Source: Oceanococcus sp041624435 (GTDB lineage: Bacteria; Pseudomonadota; Gammaproteobacteria; Nevskiales; Oceanococcaceae). From it: 64,000 nt of DNA. The stretch is from the NCBI GenBank assembly GCA_041624435.1, contig JBFJVB010000001.1, positions 1 through 64,000 of the forward strand, written 5' to 3'. Shown in pieces: positions 36,577 through 45,256 of the stretch. Position 1 is the first letter of the stretch. Each line of letters starts with the position of its first letter. A program made the translations under genes and the position numbers. The notes beneath the pieces were generated by a model. That model was not told where the DNA came from. It saw only the letters and a program-made list of their open reading frames with translations, and searched no databases.

Positions 36577-38466
36577 TTATCCGGCCGTCGCCCGGTCGCC
36601 CTTGCTTTCCAACCAGGCCTTTCGGTCCGAGGCTCGTTTCTTCGCCAGTAACATGTCCAGCATGCCGTTCGCCACCGCCTCGTCGGCCAGATCCAGACGG
36701 ACCAAACGCCGGGTATCCGGGGCCATGGTGGTTTCACGCAGCTGCAGGGGATTCATTTCGCCCAGGCCTTTGAAGCGCGTCACGGTGACTTTGCCGCGCA
36801 GGCCTTCGGCTTTGATCCGGTCCTCGACCCCGGCCCGTTCGGCCTCATCCAGGGCATAGAACACGCGCTTGCCTACATCAATCCGATACAGCGGCGGCAT
36901 CGCCACATGAATATGTCCGGCATCAACCAGAGGGCGAAAATGCTGCATGAACAGTGCGCACAGCAGGGTCGCAATGTGCAAGCCGTCGGAATCCGCATCG
37001 GCCAGAATGCAGATCTTTCCATAACGCAGGCCGGCAGTGCTGCTGGCGCCAGGATCGACCCCCAGGGCCACGGCAATATCATGAATTTCCTGGGAGGCCA
37101 TCGCTACATCGCTGTCCACCTCCCAGGTATTCAGAATCTTCCCGCGCAAGGGTAAAATCGCCTGAAAATGCCGGTCACGCGCCTGCTTGGCGGACCCGCC
37201 GGCGGAATCCCCCTCGACCAGAAACAGTTCGCTGCGCGCCGGATCCGCGGATACGCAGTCGGCCAGCTTCCCGGGCAGGGCCGGGCCGCTGATGATCCGT
37301 TTGCGGGTGACGATCTTGGCAGCCTTGAGCCGACGCTGCGCGCAACTGATCACATATTGCGCCAGCATGTCCCCGGTCTCGATGTGGCGGTGCAACCACA
37401 AGCTGGTGGCGTCCTTGACCACGCCAGAGACAAACGCCGCGCATTCTCTTGAGCTCAGCCGCTCCTTGGTCTGACCGGCAAACTGCGGCTCTTCGAGCTT
37501 GACCGATAACACATAGCTCACCCCGCTCCAGACATCCTCCGGCGACAGCTTGACGCCACGCGGCAGCAGGTTGCGGTTTTCGGCAAATTCGCGCAGGGCC
37601 TCGGTCAAACCCGTGCGCAAGCCGTTGACGTGGGTGCCGCCCTGCACGGTCGGCACCAGATTGACGTAGCTTTCACTCGGCCCCTCTCCGCCATTGGGCA
37701 GCCAGACCACCGCCCAGGCGGCCTCCTCGTGCTCACCGGCAAAATCGCCCTGCAGGGGTTCGGCCGGCAGGGGCTCCAGGCCAAGCAGCGCTTCTTGCAG
37801 GTAATCGTTCAAGCCCCCCTCATAACGCCAGGTCTCGGAGTCGCCGGTCTCCTCATCGCGCAGACTAACTTCCAGGCCCGGGCACAGCACCGCTTTCGCC
37901 CGCAAGGCGTGACGCAGGCGCGCCAGAGAAAACTTCGGTGAATCGAAATAGCTGACATCGGGCCAGAAACGCACCCGCGTGCCGTGCCGCTGTTTGCCGG
38001 CACTGCCCACGACTTCCAGATCGCGCACCCGCTCACCGTGAGCGAAACCGATCGAATACTCCGACCCCGCGCGCCAGACGGTGACATCCAGCCGCTCCGA
38101 CAAAGCATTCACCACCGAGACGCCGACCCCGTGCAAGCCGCCGGAATAACGGTAATTGTCCTTATTGAATTTACCGCCGGCATGCAATCTGCACAGGATC
38201 AATTCGATGGCTGGCACGCCCTCTTCAGGATGGATATCCACCGGCATGCCGCGCCCATCGTCCTCCACCTCCAGCGATCCGTCCGCGTAATGGGTGACCA
38301 GAATCCGGCGGGCATGGCCCTGAAGTGCTTCATCCACACAATTGTCGATGACCTCCTGCGCCAGATGATTGGGCCGGGATGTATCGGTAAACATGCCCGG
38401 TCGACGTTTGACCGGCTCCAGGCCGGTCAGTAATTCGATCGACGAGGCGTCGTAGACTTCGCTCAT
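36577..38466 (-). CDS. parE: DNA topoisomerase IV subunit B
   Basis: 629 residues, the ATPase subunit. It has the GHKL nucleotide-binding site (VIDNCVDEAL, DDGRGMPVD, GGLHGVGVSVVNAL) and the TOPRIM domain (LVEGDSAGGSAKQARD, ILADADSDGLHIATLL). Its length and opening segment IELLTGLEPVKRRPGMF are those of ParE rather than GyrB. It is divergent from xseB across about 165 bp. Confidence 0.97.
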   Translation of the reverse strand: MSEVYDASSIELLTGLEPVKRRPGMFTDTSRPNHLAQEVIDNCVDEALQGHARRILVTHYADGSLEVEDDGRGMPVDIHPEEGVPAIELILCRLHAGGKFNKDNYRYSGGLHGVGVSVVNALSERLDVTVWRAGSEYSIGFAHGERVRDLEVVGSAGKQRHGTRVRFWPDVSYFDSPKFSLARLRHALRAKAVLCPGLEVSLRDEETGDSETWRYEGGLNDYLQEALLGLEPLPAEPLQGDFAGEHEEAAWAVVWLPNGGEGPSESYVNLVPTVQGGTHVNGLRTGLTEALREFAENRNLLPRGVKLSPEDVWSGVSYVLSVKLEEPQFAGQTKERLSSRECAAFVSGVVKDATSLWLHRHIETGDMLAQYVISCAQRRLKAAKIVTRKRIISGPALPGKLADCVSADPARSELFLVEGDSAGGSAKQARDRHFQAILPLRGKILNTWEVDSDVAMASQEIHDIAVALGVDPGASSTAGLRYGKICILADADSDGLHIATLLCALFMQHFRPLVDAGHIHVAMPPLYRIDVGKRVFYALDEAERAGVEDRIKAEGLRGKVTVTRFKGLGEMNPLQLRETTMAPDTRRLVRLDLADEAVANGMLDMLLAKKRASDRKAWLESKGDRATAG

Positions 38467-38631
38467 AGTTCCTCTGGTCCAGTGCAGATGGGTCCGGCCG
38501 CCGCAGGCGCGACCCGCAAGGCGCGGGACTATAGCAAAGCTCGCGGCGATTCAAACTTGCGCAGATTCCATTAAACTCGCTCCTCCGCTTTCGGGCTGAC
38601 GCCCTAGCCTGACGAGATCAAGTGCCAACGC

Positions 38632-38889
38632 ATGCCCGCAAAAAATGAAACTCTGGGTCAGTTCGAGGAAAAACTGGCCGAACTTGAGGACTTGGTGAAA
38701 GCCCTTGAATCCGGCGACACCCGCCTGGAGGAGGCGGTCAAGCATTTTGAGCGCGGCATGAAGCTGTCACAGAGTTGCGAAAAGCTGCTGCAACAGGCCA
38801 GCTTGCGCGTTGAACAGCTGAGCGATCAAGCCGGCGCGGCGACGCCGCCCAGGCCTGCGGGAAACGCGGATGAGGAATCACAGGCTTGA
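38632..38889 (+). CDS. xseB: Exodeoxyribonuclease VII small subunit
   Basis: 85 residues. It has the family helices QFEEKLAELEDLVKALESGD and LEEAVKHFERGMKLSQSCEK. Several copies wrap around the XseA coiled coil. It overlaps ispA by 4 nt (TTGA), the usual xseB-ispA-dxs arrangement. Confidence 0.95.
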   Translation: MPAKNETLGQFEEKLAELEDLVKALESGDTRLEEAVKHFERGMKLSQSCEKLLQQASLRVEQLSDQAGAATPPRPAGNADEESQA

Positions 38890-39779
38890 GCAATTTCCAG
38901 CAGTGGGTCGCCACCTGTAGTGCCCAGGTAGAGCAGGCCATCACCACCCGATTGCCGCCCTCCGGACAGTTCCCCCAAAGACTGCATGAAGCCATGCGCT
39001 ACGCAGCGCTTAATGGCGGCAAGCACTTTCGCCCCTTGCTGATTTATGCCACCGCCCAGGCCCTGGATCTGCCGCTGCGCCAGGTCGACAGCCTGGCCGC
39101 AGCCATCGAAATGATTCATGCCTATTCGCTGGTCCATGATGACCTACCGGCCATGGATGATGATGATCTGCGCCGAGGCAAACCCACCTGCCACAAGGCC
39201 TTCGACGAAGCGACGGCGATTCTGGCCGGTGATGCCCTGCAGGCCCTGGCGTTTCGCATCCTGGCCTCGGATGACGAACTGACCCCGGACTGCTCGGTGC
39301 GCATCCGGATCATTCGCCACATCGCCGAAGCCATCGGTTCCAGGGGCATGGCGGGTGGTCAGGCGATTGACCTGGAATCGGAAGGTGCCCGCCTGAATGC
39401 GGCGGAACTCGAAGCCATGCATATCCACAAGACCGGCGCGCTGATTCGTGCCGCCGTGGTGACCACCGCTTATTGCGCGAAAGATCTGGACGAAGCTCAG
39501 GAAGCGGCACTCGAGCGCTACGCCAAGTGCGTTGGACTGGCATTCCAGATCCACGATGACGTGCTGGATGAAACCGGCAGCGCGGCGGAAATGGGCAAGC
39601 ATGCGGGCGCCGATCGCGCCCGCGACAAAAACACCTACCCCGCGCTGTTTGGCCTGAATGAGTCGCAGTCGATGGCGCAGGAACTGATTGAAAATGCCAC
39701 GGAGCAGTTGCACGGCTTTGGTGCGGCGGGTAATAAGCTGCGAGAATTGGCCGAATTTGTCATCAGTCGGCGCGCCTGA
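38886..39779 (+). CDS. ispA: Farnesyl diphosphate synthase
   Basis: 297 residues, a short-chain trans-prenyltransferase making farnesyl diphosphate from dimethylallyl and isopentenyl diphosphates. The first Asp-rich motif is in SLVHDDLPAMDDDDLRRGK and the second in IHDDVLDETG. Conserved GQAIDLE and KTGALIRAA are present. The start is TTG overlapping the xseB stop. Dxs, which supplies the same pathway, follows 53 bp downstream. Confidence 0.95.
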   Translation: MSNFQQWVATCSAQVEQAITTRLPPSGQFPQRLHEAMRYAALNGGKHFRPLLIYATAQALDLPLRQVDSLAAAIEMIHAYSLVHDDLPAMDDDDLRRGKPTCHKAFDEATAILAGDALQALAFRILASDDELTPDCSVRIRIIRHIAEAIGSRGMAGGQAIDLESEGARLNAAELEAMHIHKTGALIRAAVVTTAYCAKDLDEAQEAALERYAKCVGLAFQIHDDVLDETGSAAEMGKHAGADRARDKNTYPALFGLNESQSMAQELIENATEQLHGFGAAGNKLRELAEFVISRRA

Positions 39780-39832
39780 TTTGCCGTAATAGGCTGAGCA
39801 TTGGATAATTGCTCAGAAGAACAAGGACCACC

Positions 39833-41761
39833 ATGCCCTTTAGCACCGTGCAATCTGATTCCACCTACACCCTGTTGGGAAAAGTAGAGAACCCGGCGGA
39901 TTTACGCCGGCTGAACGTGGAACAGCTCCCCCACCTGGCCGGCGAAGTTCGCCGCTGCCTGATCGAAACTCTGGGCCGTGTTGGTGGCCACTTCGGCGCC
40001 AATCTGGGCGCCGTGGAATTGGCGATTGCGTTGCATTATGCGCTGAAGACGCCCAATGATCGGTTGATCTGGGATGTGGGCCACCAGGCGTATCCACACA
40101 AGATCCTGACCGGACGTCGGCGCGAGCTGGACACGATCCGCAAGTTTGAAGGCCTGGCCCCCTTCCCCTGTCGCGCCGAGAGTGAATACGATGCCTTCGG
40201 CGTCGGCCACTCCAGCACCTCGATCAGCGCCGCCGCCGGCATGGCCGCCGCGCAACGCGTCACCGGCCAGAAACGCGAAGTCGTCGCGGTCATCGGCGAC
40301 GGAGGCATGACGGCGGGTCTGGCTTTCGAAGCCTTGAATCATCTGGGCGCCAGCGGACTGGATGTGCTGGTGGTCTATAACGACAACGACATGTCGATTT
40401 CGGAGAATGTCGGCGGTTTGCGCGACCATTCTGCCCGCCTGGTGCGTGAACTTCAGGATGCCGAAGCCACGACATCGCTGCGCAACTCCGCGTTTGACCG
40501 CCCCGAACCACAGCGTGACATCGGCGAGCACCGCGAAGCCGGCGCCCTGTTCGAAACCCTGGGCATGCATTATTTCGGGCCTGTCGATGGCCACGACATT
40601 CCGGCCCTGCTGCATGCCATGGAACAGGCCCTGGCCGTGCCTGGCCCCAAATTGCTGCACGTTCTGACGGTGAAGGGGCATGGCTTTGCGCCGGCCGAAG
40701 CGGCGCCAATCAAGTACCACGCGGTATCCAGCTTTGACCCGGTAACCGGGGCGACACCGCCAAAAAAACCGCACGCCAAACCCAGTTACACGGAGATTTT
40801 CTCCGAGTGGATCTGTCAGATGGCGGAACAGCATCCCGCCCTGGTTGCGGTCACTCCGGCGATGCGCGAAGGCAGCGGTCTGGTGGAGTTCCAGCAGCGC
40901 TTTCCGGAACGGTTCTTTGATGTCGCCATAGCCGAGCAGCATGCGGTCACCTTTGGCGCCGGCCTGGCCGCAGACGGTGCCAAGCCCATCGTGGCGATCT
41001 ATTCCAGTTTCTTGCAGCGCGGCTACGACCAGTTGATCCACGACGTGGCACTGCAGGATCTGCCGGTGCTGTTTGCAATTGATCGCGGCGGTCTGGTGGG
41101 TGGCGATGGCGCAACCCACCATGGCGCTTATGATCTGAGTTATCTGCGCTGCATCCCCAATATGGTGATCATGGCGCCGGCCGATGAGGAGGAATGCCAG
41201 CGCTTGCTCAGCACGGGCTTGCATCATCATGGCCCCAGCGCGGTGCGCTACCCGCGTGGGACCGGACCTGGCGCGGAAGTCAGCGGTGAAATGAAGCCTT
41301 TGCCGATCGGCAAAGCCCGGGTCATGCGCCAGGGCAAAGGTCGGCGCAAACCGCGGGTGGCGATTCTGAGTTTCGGCCCGATGCTGGCGCCAGCGCTTGA
41401 GGCCGGTGACATCCTGGACGCCGATGTCGTGGACATGCGCTTTGTCAAACCGCTGGACGAACGCATCATTCTGGACATGGCCAATCAGAACGACCTGATC
41501 GTGACCCTGGAAGACAATGCGCTGCAAGGCGGCGCCGGCAGCGCGGTCAATGAGATTCTGCTGGCCCAGCACGACCAGGTTCGGGTCTTGAATCTGGGCC
41601 TGCCGGACCAATTTATCGAGCATGGCGAACGCGCCGAATTGCTGCAGCAATGCGGACTGGACACCACCGGCATCCTGCGTGCCATTCGCAAGCGTCTGCG
41701 TGCCCGCGACCTGGATACGGCACTGGCCAGCAATGATGACAGCATTCCCGCCAGAGCCTGA
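39833..41761 (+). CDS. dxs: 1-deoxy-D-xylulose-5-phosphate synthase
   Basis: 642 residues, normal length. A ThDP enzyme joining pyruvate and glyceraldehyde-3-phosphate at the entry of the MEP isoprenoid pathway. The ThDP motif is IGDGGMTAGLAFEALNH ... YNDNDMSI, and the transketolase signature is IDRGGLVGGDGATHHG. The ATG at 39833 has AAGGA 8 nt upstream. A TTG at 39809 adds eight unconserved residues. It ends the xseB-ispA-dxs operon. Confidence 0.97.
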   Translation: MPFSTVQSDSTYTLLGKVENPADLRRLNVEQLPHLAGEVRRCLIETLGRVGGHFGANLGAVELAIALHYALKTPNDRLIWDVGHQAYPHKILTGRRRELDTIRKFEGLAPFPCRAESEYDAFGVGHSSTSISAAAGMAAAQRVTGQKREVVAVIGDGGMTAGLAFEALNHLGASGLDVLVVYNDNDMSISENVGGLRDHSARLVRELQDAEATTSLRNSAFDRPEPQRDIGEHREAGALFETLGMHYFGPVDGHDIPALLHAMEQALAVPGPKLLHVLTVKGHGFAPAEAAPIKYHAVSSFDPVTGATPPKKPHAKPSYTEIFSEWICQMAEQHPALVAVTPAMREGSGLVEFQQRFPERFFDVAIAEQHAVTFGAGLAADGAKPIVAIYSSFLQRGYDQLIHDVALQDLPVLFAIDRGGLVGGDGATHHGAYDLSYLRCIPNMVIMAPADEEECQRLLSTGLHHHGPSAVRYPRGTGPGAEVSGEMKPLPIGKARVMRQGKGRRKPRVAILSFGPMLAPALEAGDILDADVVDMRFVKPLDERIILDMANQNDLIVTLEDNALQGGAGSAVNEILLAQHDQVRVLNLGLPDQFIEHGERAELLQQCGLDTTGILRAIRKRLRARDLDTALASNDDSIPARA

Positions 41762-41851
41762 AACGGTGGAACTTTGCACCTGACGCCCACTCTAAGGCAG
41801 CGATATTAGGCTACCCTACTGCAACATCACTTAATTTCTGGAGAGCTATCG

Positions 41852-42559
41852 ATGGACCCGTCTCGCACAACCGTGACTTCGCCAATTACTCACGGCGGCC
41901 TTGCCGGAGATGTGCTGGCCACCAACAAGGTGCTGCGCAATACCTACATGCTGCTATCCGTAACGCTATTGTTCAGTGCCGTCATGGCCAGTGTATCAAT
42001 GGCGATCAAGCTGCCGTTCGGAGCAAGCCTGATGTGCAGCCTGGTGGCCCTGGGCATGCTCTGGTTCGTGGTGCCGCGCACCGCCAATTCCGCCAAAGGC
42101 ATTTACGCCGTATTCGGCGTAACCGGCCTGCTGGGCCTGGGTCTGGGCCCCATCCTGAACGCCTATATAAATGGCTTCAGCAACGGCCCGCAGATCGTGA
42201 TGATGGCATTCGGCCTGACCGGTCTGGTGTTCATGGGACTGTCAGCCTACGCCATCAGTTCGCGCAAGGATTTCAGCTTCATGCGGGGTTTTCTGGTCGG
42301 CGGCATCCTGCTGGCTTTCGGCCTGGCCATCGTATCCCTGATTTCCACGCTGATGGGCTACCACATGCAACCCCTGGCCCTGGCAATCTCGGCCATGTTC
42401 ACCCTGCTGATGTGTGGCCTGATCCTGTATGAAACCGGCGAAATCGTGAACGGCGGCCAGACCAACTACATTCTGGCCACGATCGGTCTGTATGTGGCGA
42501 TCTACAATCTGTTCACCAGCTTGCTGCATCTGCTGGGCTTCGCCGCCGGCGAAGACTGA
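41852..42559 (+). CDS. BAX inhibitor-1 family membrane protein (YccA/YbhL-like)
   Basis: 235 residues with seven predicted membrane helices after a short hydrophilic N-terminus. It has the family segments NKVLRNTYMLLSVTLLFSA and LILYETGEIVNGGQTNYI, and the penultimate helix YVAIYNLFTSLLHLLG. In E. coli, YccA modulates FtsH; homologues act as pH-gated calcium leak channels. GGAGA lies 8 nt before the ATG. It is monocistronic and ends in a strong terminator. Confidence 0.93.
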   Translation: MDPSRTTVTSPITHGGLAGDVLATNKVLRNTYMLLSVTLLFSAVMASVSMAIKLPFGASLMCSLVALGMLWFVVPRTANSAKGIYAVFGVTGLLGLGLGPILNAYINGFSNGPQIVMMAFGLTGLVFMGLSAYAISSRKDFSFMRGFLVGGILLAFGLAIVSLISTLMGYHMQPLALAISAMFTLLMCGLILYETGEIVNGGQTNYILATIGLYVAIYNLFTSLLHLLGFAAGED

Positions 42560-42573
42560 AACGAACTGCGGTG

Positions 42574-42603
42574 AAAAAGAGGCCCTGCGGGGCCTCTTTT
42601 TTT
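42574..42603 (+). terminator. Rho-independent terminator
   Basis: The stem AAAAAGAGGCCC / GGGCCTCTTTTT with loop TGCG ends in a run of seven Ts, 15 bp after the BAX-inhibitor-like gene. It may also serve the convergent cysG. Confidence 0.93.
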
Positions 42604-42617
42604 GCCTGCGAAACGAC

Positions 42618-44033
42618 CTAGACCGACTCCTGCGGACCGCTGGCCGCCGGCAGCATATCGCCCCCACCGAGCAAGGCCTGCAAACGGACCACCTGCCCCA
42701 CGATCAGCAGTCCAGGGGCGTCACGCTCTCCCAGGCGCCGGGGAAGACCCACCAGGGTATCGACCAGAACCTCCTGGCCCGGCCGGGTCCCATCGAACAC
42801 GGCGGCGATCGGCCAGTCGTCAGCCAGGCCCGCCTCACGCAAGCTCGTGCAAATGGTCGCCACGCTGCCTATACCCATGTAGATCACCACGGTCTGATTC
42901 GGCTGGGCCAACTGCGTCCAGTTCAGATCCAGACTGCCATCGGCCCGAGGATGGCCGGTAACGAACACGCAGCTCTGGGCATGATCACGGTGGGTCAGAG
43001 GAATGCCGGCGTAAGCCGCGCAGCCCAGCGCAGCTGAGATGCCGGGCACCACCTGGAAGGCGATGCCGGCAGCCCTCAACTGCTCGATTTCCTCGCCGCC
43101 GCGACCGAACATGAACGGATCCCCACCCTTGAGCCGTAACACCCGATGGCCTTCGCGAGCCAGACGCACCAGCAACTGGTTGATATCGTCCTGTGGCAGC
43201 GTGTGATTGCGGCGCCGTTTGCCCACATCAATGCGTTCCGCATCGCGCCGGACCATGTCCATGATCGCCTCCGGGATCAGGCGGTCATACAGCACGACAT
43301 CGGCCAGTTGCATCAGTCGATGCGCCCGCAGGGTAAGCAGATCCGGATCACCCGGACCCACGCCGACCAGAAACACCTCACCCCTGGGCATGAGTTGATC
43401 ACAAGCCTGGCGCAGGCTCTGGTCAAGCAGGGATTTGGCCAGGACATCATCGCCGGACACCGCTCGCTGTGCGACCGGTCCGTCGAATACGGTTTCCCAG
43501 AAACGCAGACGCTGGGCGGGCTCCGGCAACAACTTACGCACCTGGCCGCGGATGGCCCCGCTCAGAGTCGCCAGACGGCCGTAGCGAGCCGGCAGCATTT
43601 TTTCAATCTGATCGCGCAGCCGCCGCGCCAGCACCGGTGCGGTTCCGCCACTGGACAGCGCCACCACGATCGGCGAGCGGTCCACGATCGCCGGCATGAT
43701 GACGCTGGACGAGGCGGCATCATCGACCACATTGGCGGGAACTCCACGTGCCCGGGCAATACTGGCCACCTGACGATTGACCTGCGGATCATCGGTCGCG
43801 GCGATCACCAGAACCGGCTCACCAAACAGTTCCGGTCCGAAGCGGGCAGCGATCCAGTGCAGTTCTCCCTGCGCCTCGCTGTGCTTAAGTTCATCGACCA
43901 GGTCTTGAGCAATCACCCGAATCTGCGCCGAGGATTTGCGCAGCAAACGAATCTTGCGGGCGGCGATCTCACCGCCACCGACAACCAGGACCTCGCGTCC
44001 TGCAAGCCGCATAAAGAGGGGGAAAAACTCCAC
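42618..44033 (-). CDS. cysG: Siroheme synthase (precorrin-2 dehydrogenase, ferrochelatase and uroporphyrinogen-III methyltransferase)
   Basis: 471 residues, the full trifunctional form. The N-terminal NAD-binding half has VLVVGGGEIAARKIRLL and SVIMPAIVDRSPIVVALSSGG. The C-terminal SUMT half (from about residue 215) has VGVGPGDPDLLTLRAHR, RLKGGDPFMFGRGGEE and VVPGISAA. The start is GTG at 44033, matching the family N-terminus (xEFFPLF). It makes siroheme for the CysI-type reductase 1.2 kb away. It is divergent from cysB. Confidence 0.97.
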   Translation of the reverse strand: MEFFPLFMRLAGREVLVVGGGEIAARKIRLLRKSSAQIRVIAQDLVDELKHSEAQGELHWIAARFGPELFGEPVLVIAATDDPQVNRQVASIARARGVPANVVDDAASSSVIMPAIVDRSPIVVALSSGGTAPVLARRLRDQIEKMLPARYGRLATLSGAIRGQVRKLLPEPAQRLRFWETVFDGPVAQRAVSGDDVLAKSLLDQSLRQACDQLMPRGEVFLVGVGPGDPDLLTLRAHRLMQLADVVLYDRLIPEAIMDMVRRDAERIDVGKRRRNHTLPQDDINQLLVRLAREGHRVLRLKGGDPFMFGRGGEEIEQLRAAGIAFQVVPGISAALGCAAYAGIPLTHRDHAQSCVFVTGHPRADGSLDLNWTQLAQPNQTVVIYMGIGSVATICTSLREAGLADDWPIAAVFDGTRPGQEVLVDTLVGLPRRLGERDAPGLLIVGQVVRLQALLGGGDMLPAASGPQESV

Positions 44034-44150
44034 GCCATACCCGTTATTCAGAATAGCTGCGCATTATCGCAGGCTTTGATGCCAATGCCGGACTCGCATT
44101 TCACAACCGATTTGGCCAGACTAGGCCGGCCTCATGGAACAGAGAACGGC
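44034..44150. promoter_or_regulatory. Divergent cysG-cysB control region
   Basis: This 117-bp gap lies between two divergent sulfur-assimilation genes. It is A/T-richer near cysG (GCATTATCG, a possible -10) and holds GGCCAGACTAGGCCGGCC, partly palindromic, near cysB. A site for a LysR-type protein such as CysB is plausible here, but no consensus can be asserted. Confidence 0.3.
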
Positions 44151-45131
44151 ATGAAGTTGCGTCAGCTCACCTATATCCGGGAGGTCGCCCGGTGCCAGCT
44201 CAATATCACCACGGCGGCCGAACACCTGTTCACCTCCCAGCCGGGCATCTCCAAGCAGATCAAACAGCTCGAAGATGAACTCGGCGTCGAGATCTTTGCC
44301 CGCAATGGCAAGCACCTGTCCAGCATCACCCCGGCCGGACAGCAGATTCTGGAAATTGCCGAGCGGGTGCTGGGCGACACCGAAAACATCCAACGCGTGG
44401 CGGCGGAGTTTCGCGCCGCGGACCGTGGCCATTTAAGCATCGCCACCACCCACACCCAGGCGCGCTATGCGCTGCCGCCCACGGTCAAGCAGTTCAAGAA
44501 ACAATACCCGCTGGTCACCCTGCATCTGCATCAGGGCTCGCCACCGCAGATCGCCCGACAAGCCGCGAACGGCGAGGCCGACTTTGCCATCGCCACCGAA
44601 GCGATGGAACATTTTGATGAATTGGTGATGTTGCCCTGCTATCACTGGAATCGCTGCATCCTGGTGCCACCCCATCATCCGCTGACGCATGCGGACACGA
44701 CCAGTCTGGCCGACCTGGCCCGCTATCCGATCGTGACCTACACCTTCGGCTTCACCGGCCGCTCCAAGCTGGATCAGGCGTTTTCAGCCCGTGGCCTCAA
44801 ACCCAATGTGGTGCTCACGGCGGTGGATGCCGACGTCATCAAGACCTATGTGCGCCTGGGGCTGGGCATCGGCATCGTGGCCAATATGGCGTATGACGCA
44901 AAACACGACAGCGATCTGGTGCGCATCGATGCCGCTCATCTGTTCAGTTCCAGCACCACCCATATCGGCTTTCGCCGCGGCCTGTTTCTGCGCGCCTACA
45001 TGTACGAATTCATCCGGATGTTCGCGCCCCACCTGGACCAGGCCACGGTCGAGGAAATCATGGCCATTCCCGAACCGCAGGCCAGACGACAGCGCTGTGC
45101 GGCGCTGCTCGACGACCTGCCCTGCCTGTAA
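44151..45131 (+). CDS. cysB: CysB-family LysR-type transcriptional regulator
   Basis: 326 residues, like CysB (324 in E. coli). The helix-turn-helix is in NITTAAEHLFTSQPGISKQI, preceded by MKLRQLTYIREVA, the characteristic CysB/Cbl opening. The effector domain includes TTHTQARYALPP. The frame is open far upstream across cysG, but the ATG at 44151 matches the family start. It probably activates sulfite-reduction genes, including the adjacent cysI, in response to O- or N-acetylserine. Confidence 0.92.
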   Translation: MKLRQLTYIREVARCQLNITTAAEHLFTSQPGISKQIKQLEDELGVEIFARNGKHLSSITPAGQQILEIAERVLGDTENIQRVAAEFRAADRGHLSIATTHTQARYALPPTVKQFKKQYPLVTLHLHQGSPPQIARQAANGEADFAIATEAMEHFDELVMLPCYHWNRCILVPPHHPLTHADTTSLADLARYPIVTYTFGFTGRSKLDQAFSARGLKPNVVLTAVDADVIKTYVRLGLGIGIVANMAYDAKHDSDLVRIDAAHLFSSSTTHIGFRRGLFLRAYMYEFIRMFAPHLDQATVEEIMAIPEPQARRQRCAALLDDLPCL

Positions 45132-45256
45132 ATCAGCCACTTCACAAAAAGTTATATCAATACACGTACTTTTGCCTTTATGGCATAAGCCTGCACTGCT
45201 ATTCTTCGCCCCCCAAGATGGTTTATTCGCTGGCTTGCCAGCCCGGCTGACTCGAT
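45132..45256 (+). promoter_or_regulatory. Upstream region of the sulfite/nitrite reductase gene
   Basis: A 125-bp gap with an A/T-rich stretch (AAAAAGTTATATCAATAC near 45146-45163) that could hold a CysB-type site, and TATTCT near 45199 as a possible -10. An inverted repeat GCTGG-CTTG-CCAGC lies near 45229-45242. The assignment to CysB rests on gene context only. Confidence 0.3.

Noticed and set aside
34498..36651. A 717-codon open frame antisense to parC
   Set aside because: It mirrors the parC reading frame. Long antisense frames are common in GC-rich codon usage; there is no recognisable domain and parC is certain.
39902..41779. A 625-codon open frame antisense to dxs
   Set aside because: Shadow of dxs; Gln/His/Arg-rich composition without family features.
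43146..44150. A 5' extension of cysB over cysG
   Set aside because: The frame is open, but the extension is the antisense of cysG and CysB proteins start at the residue encoded at 44151.
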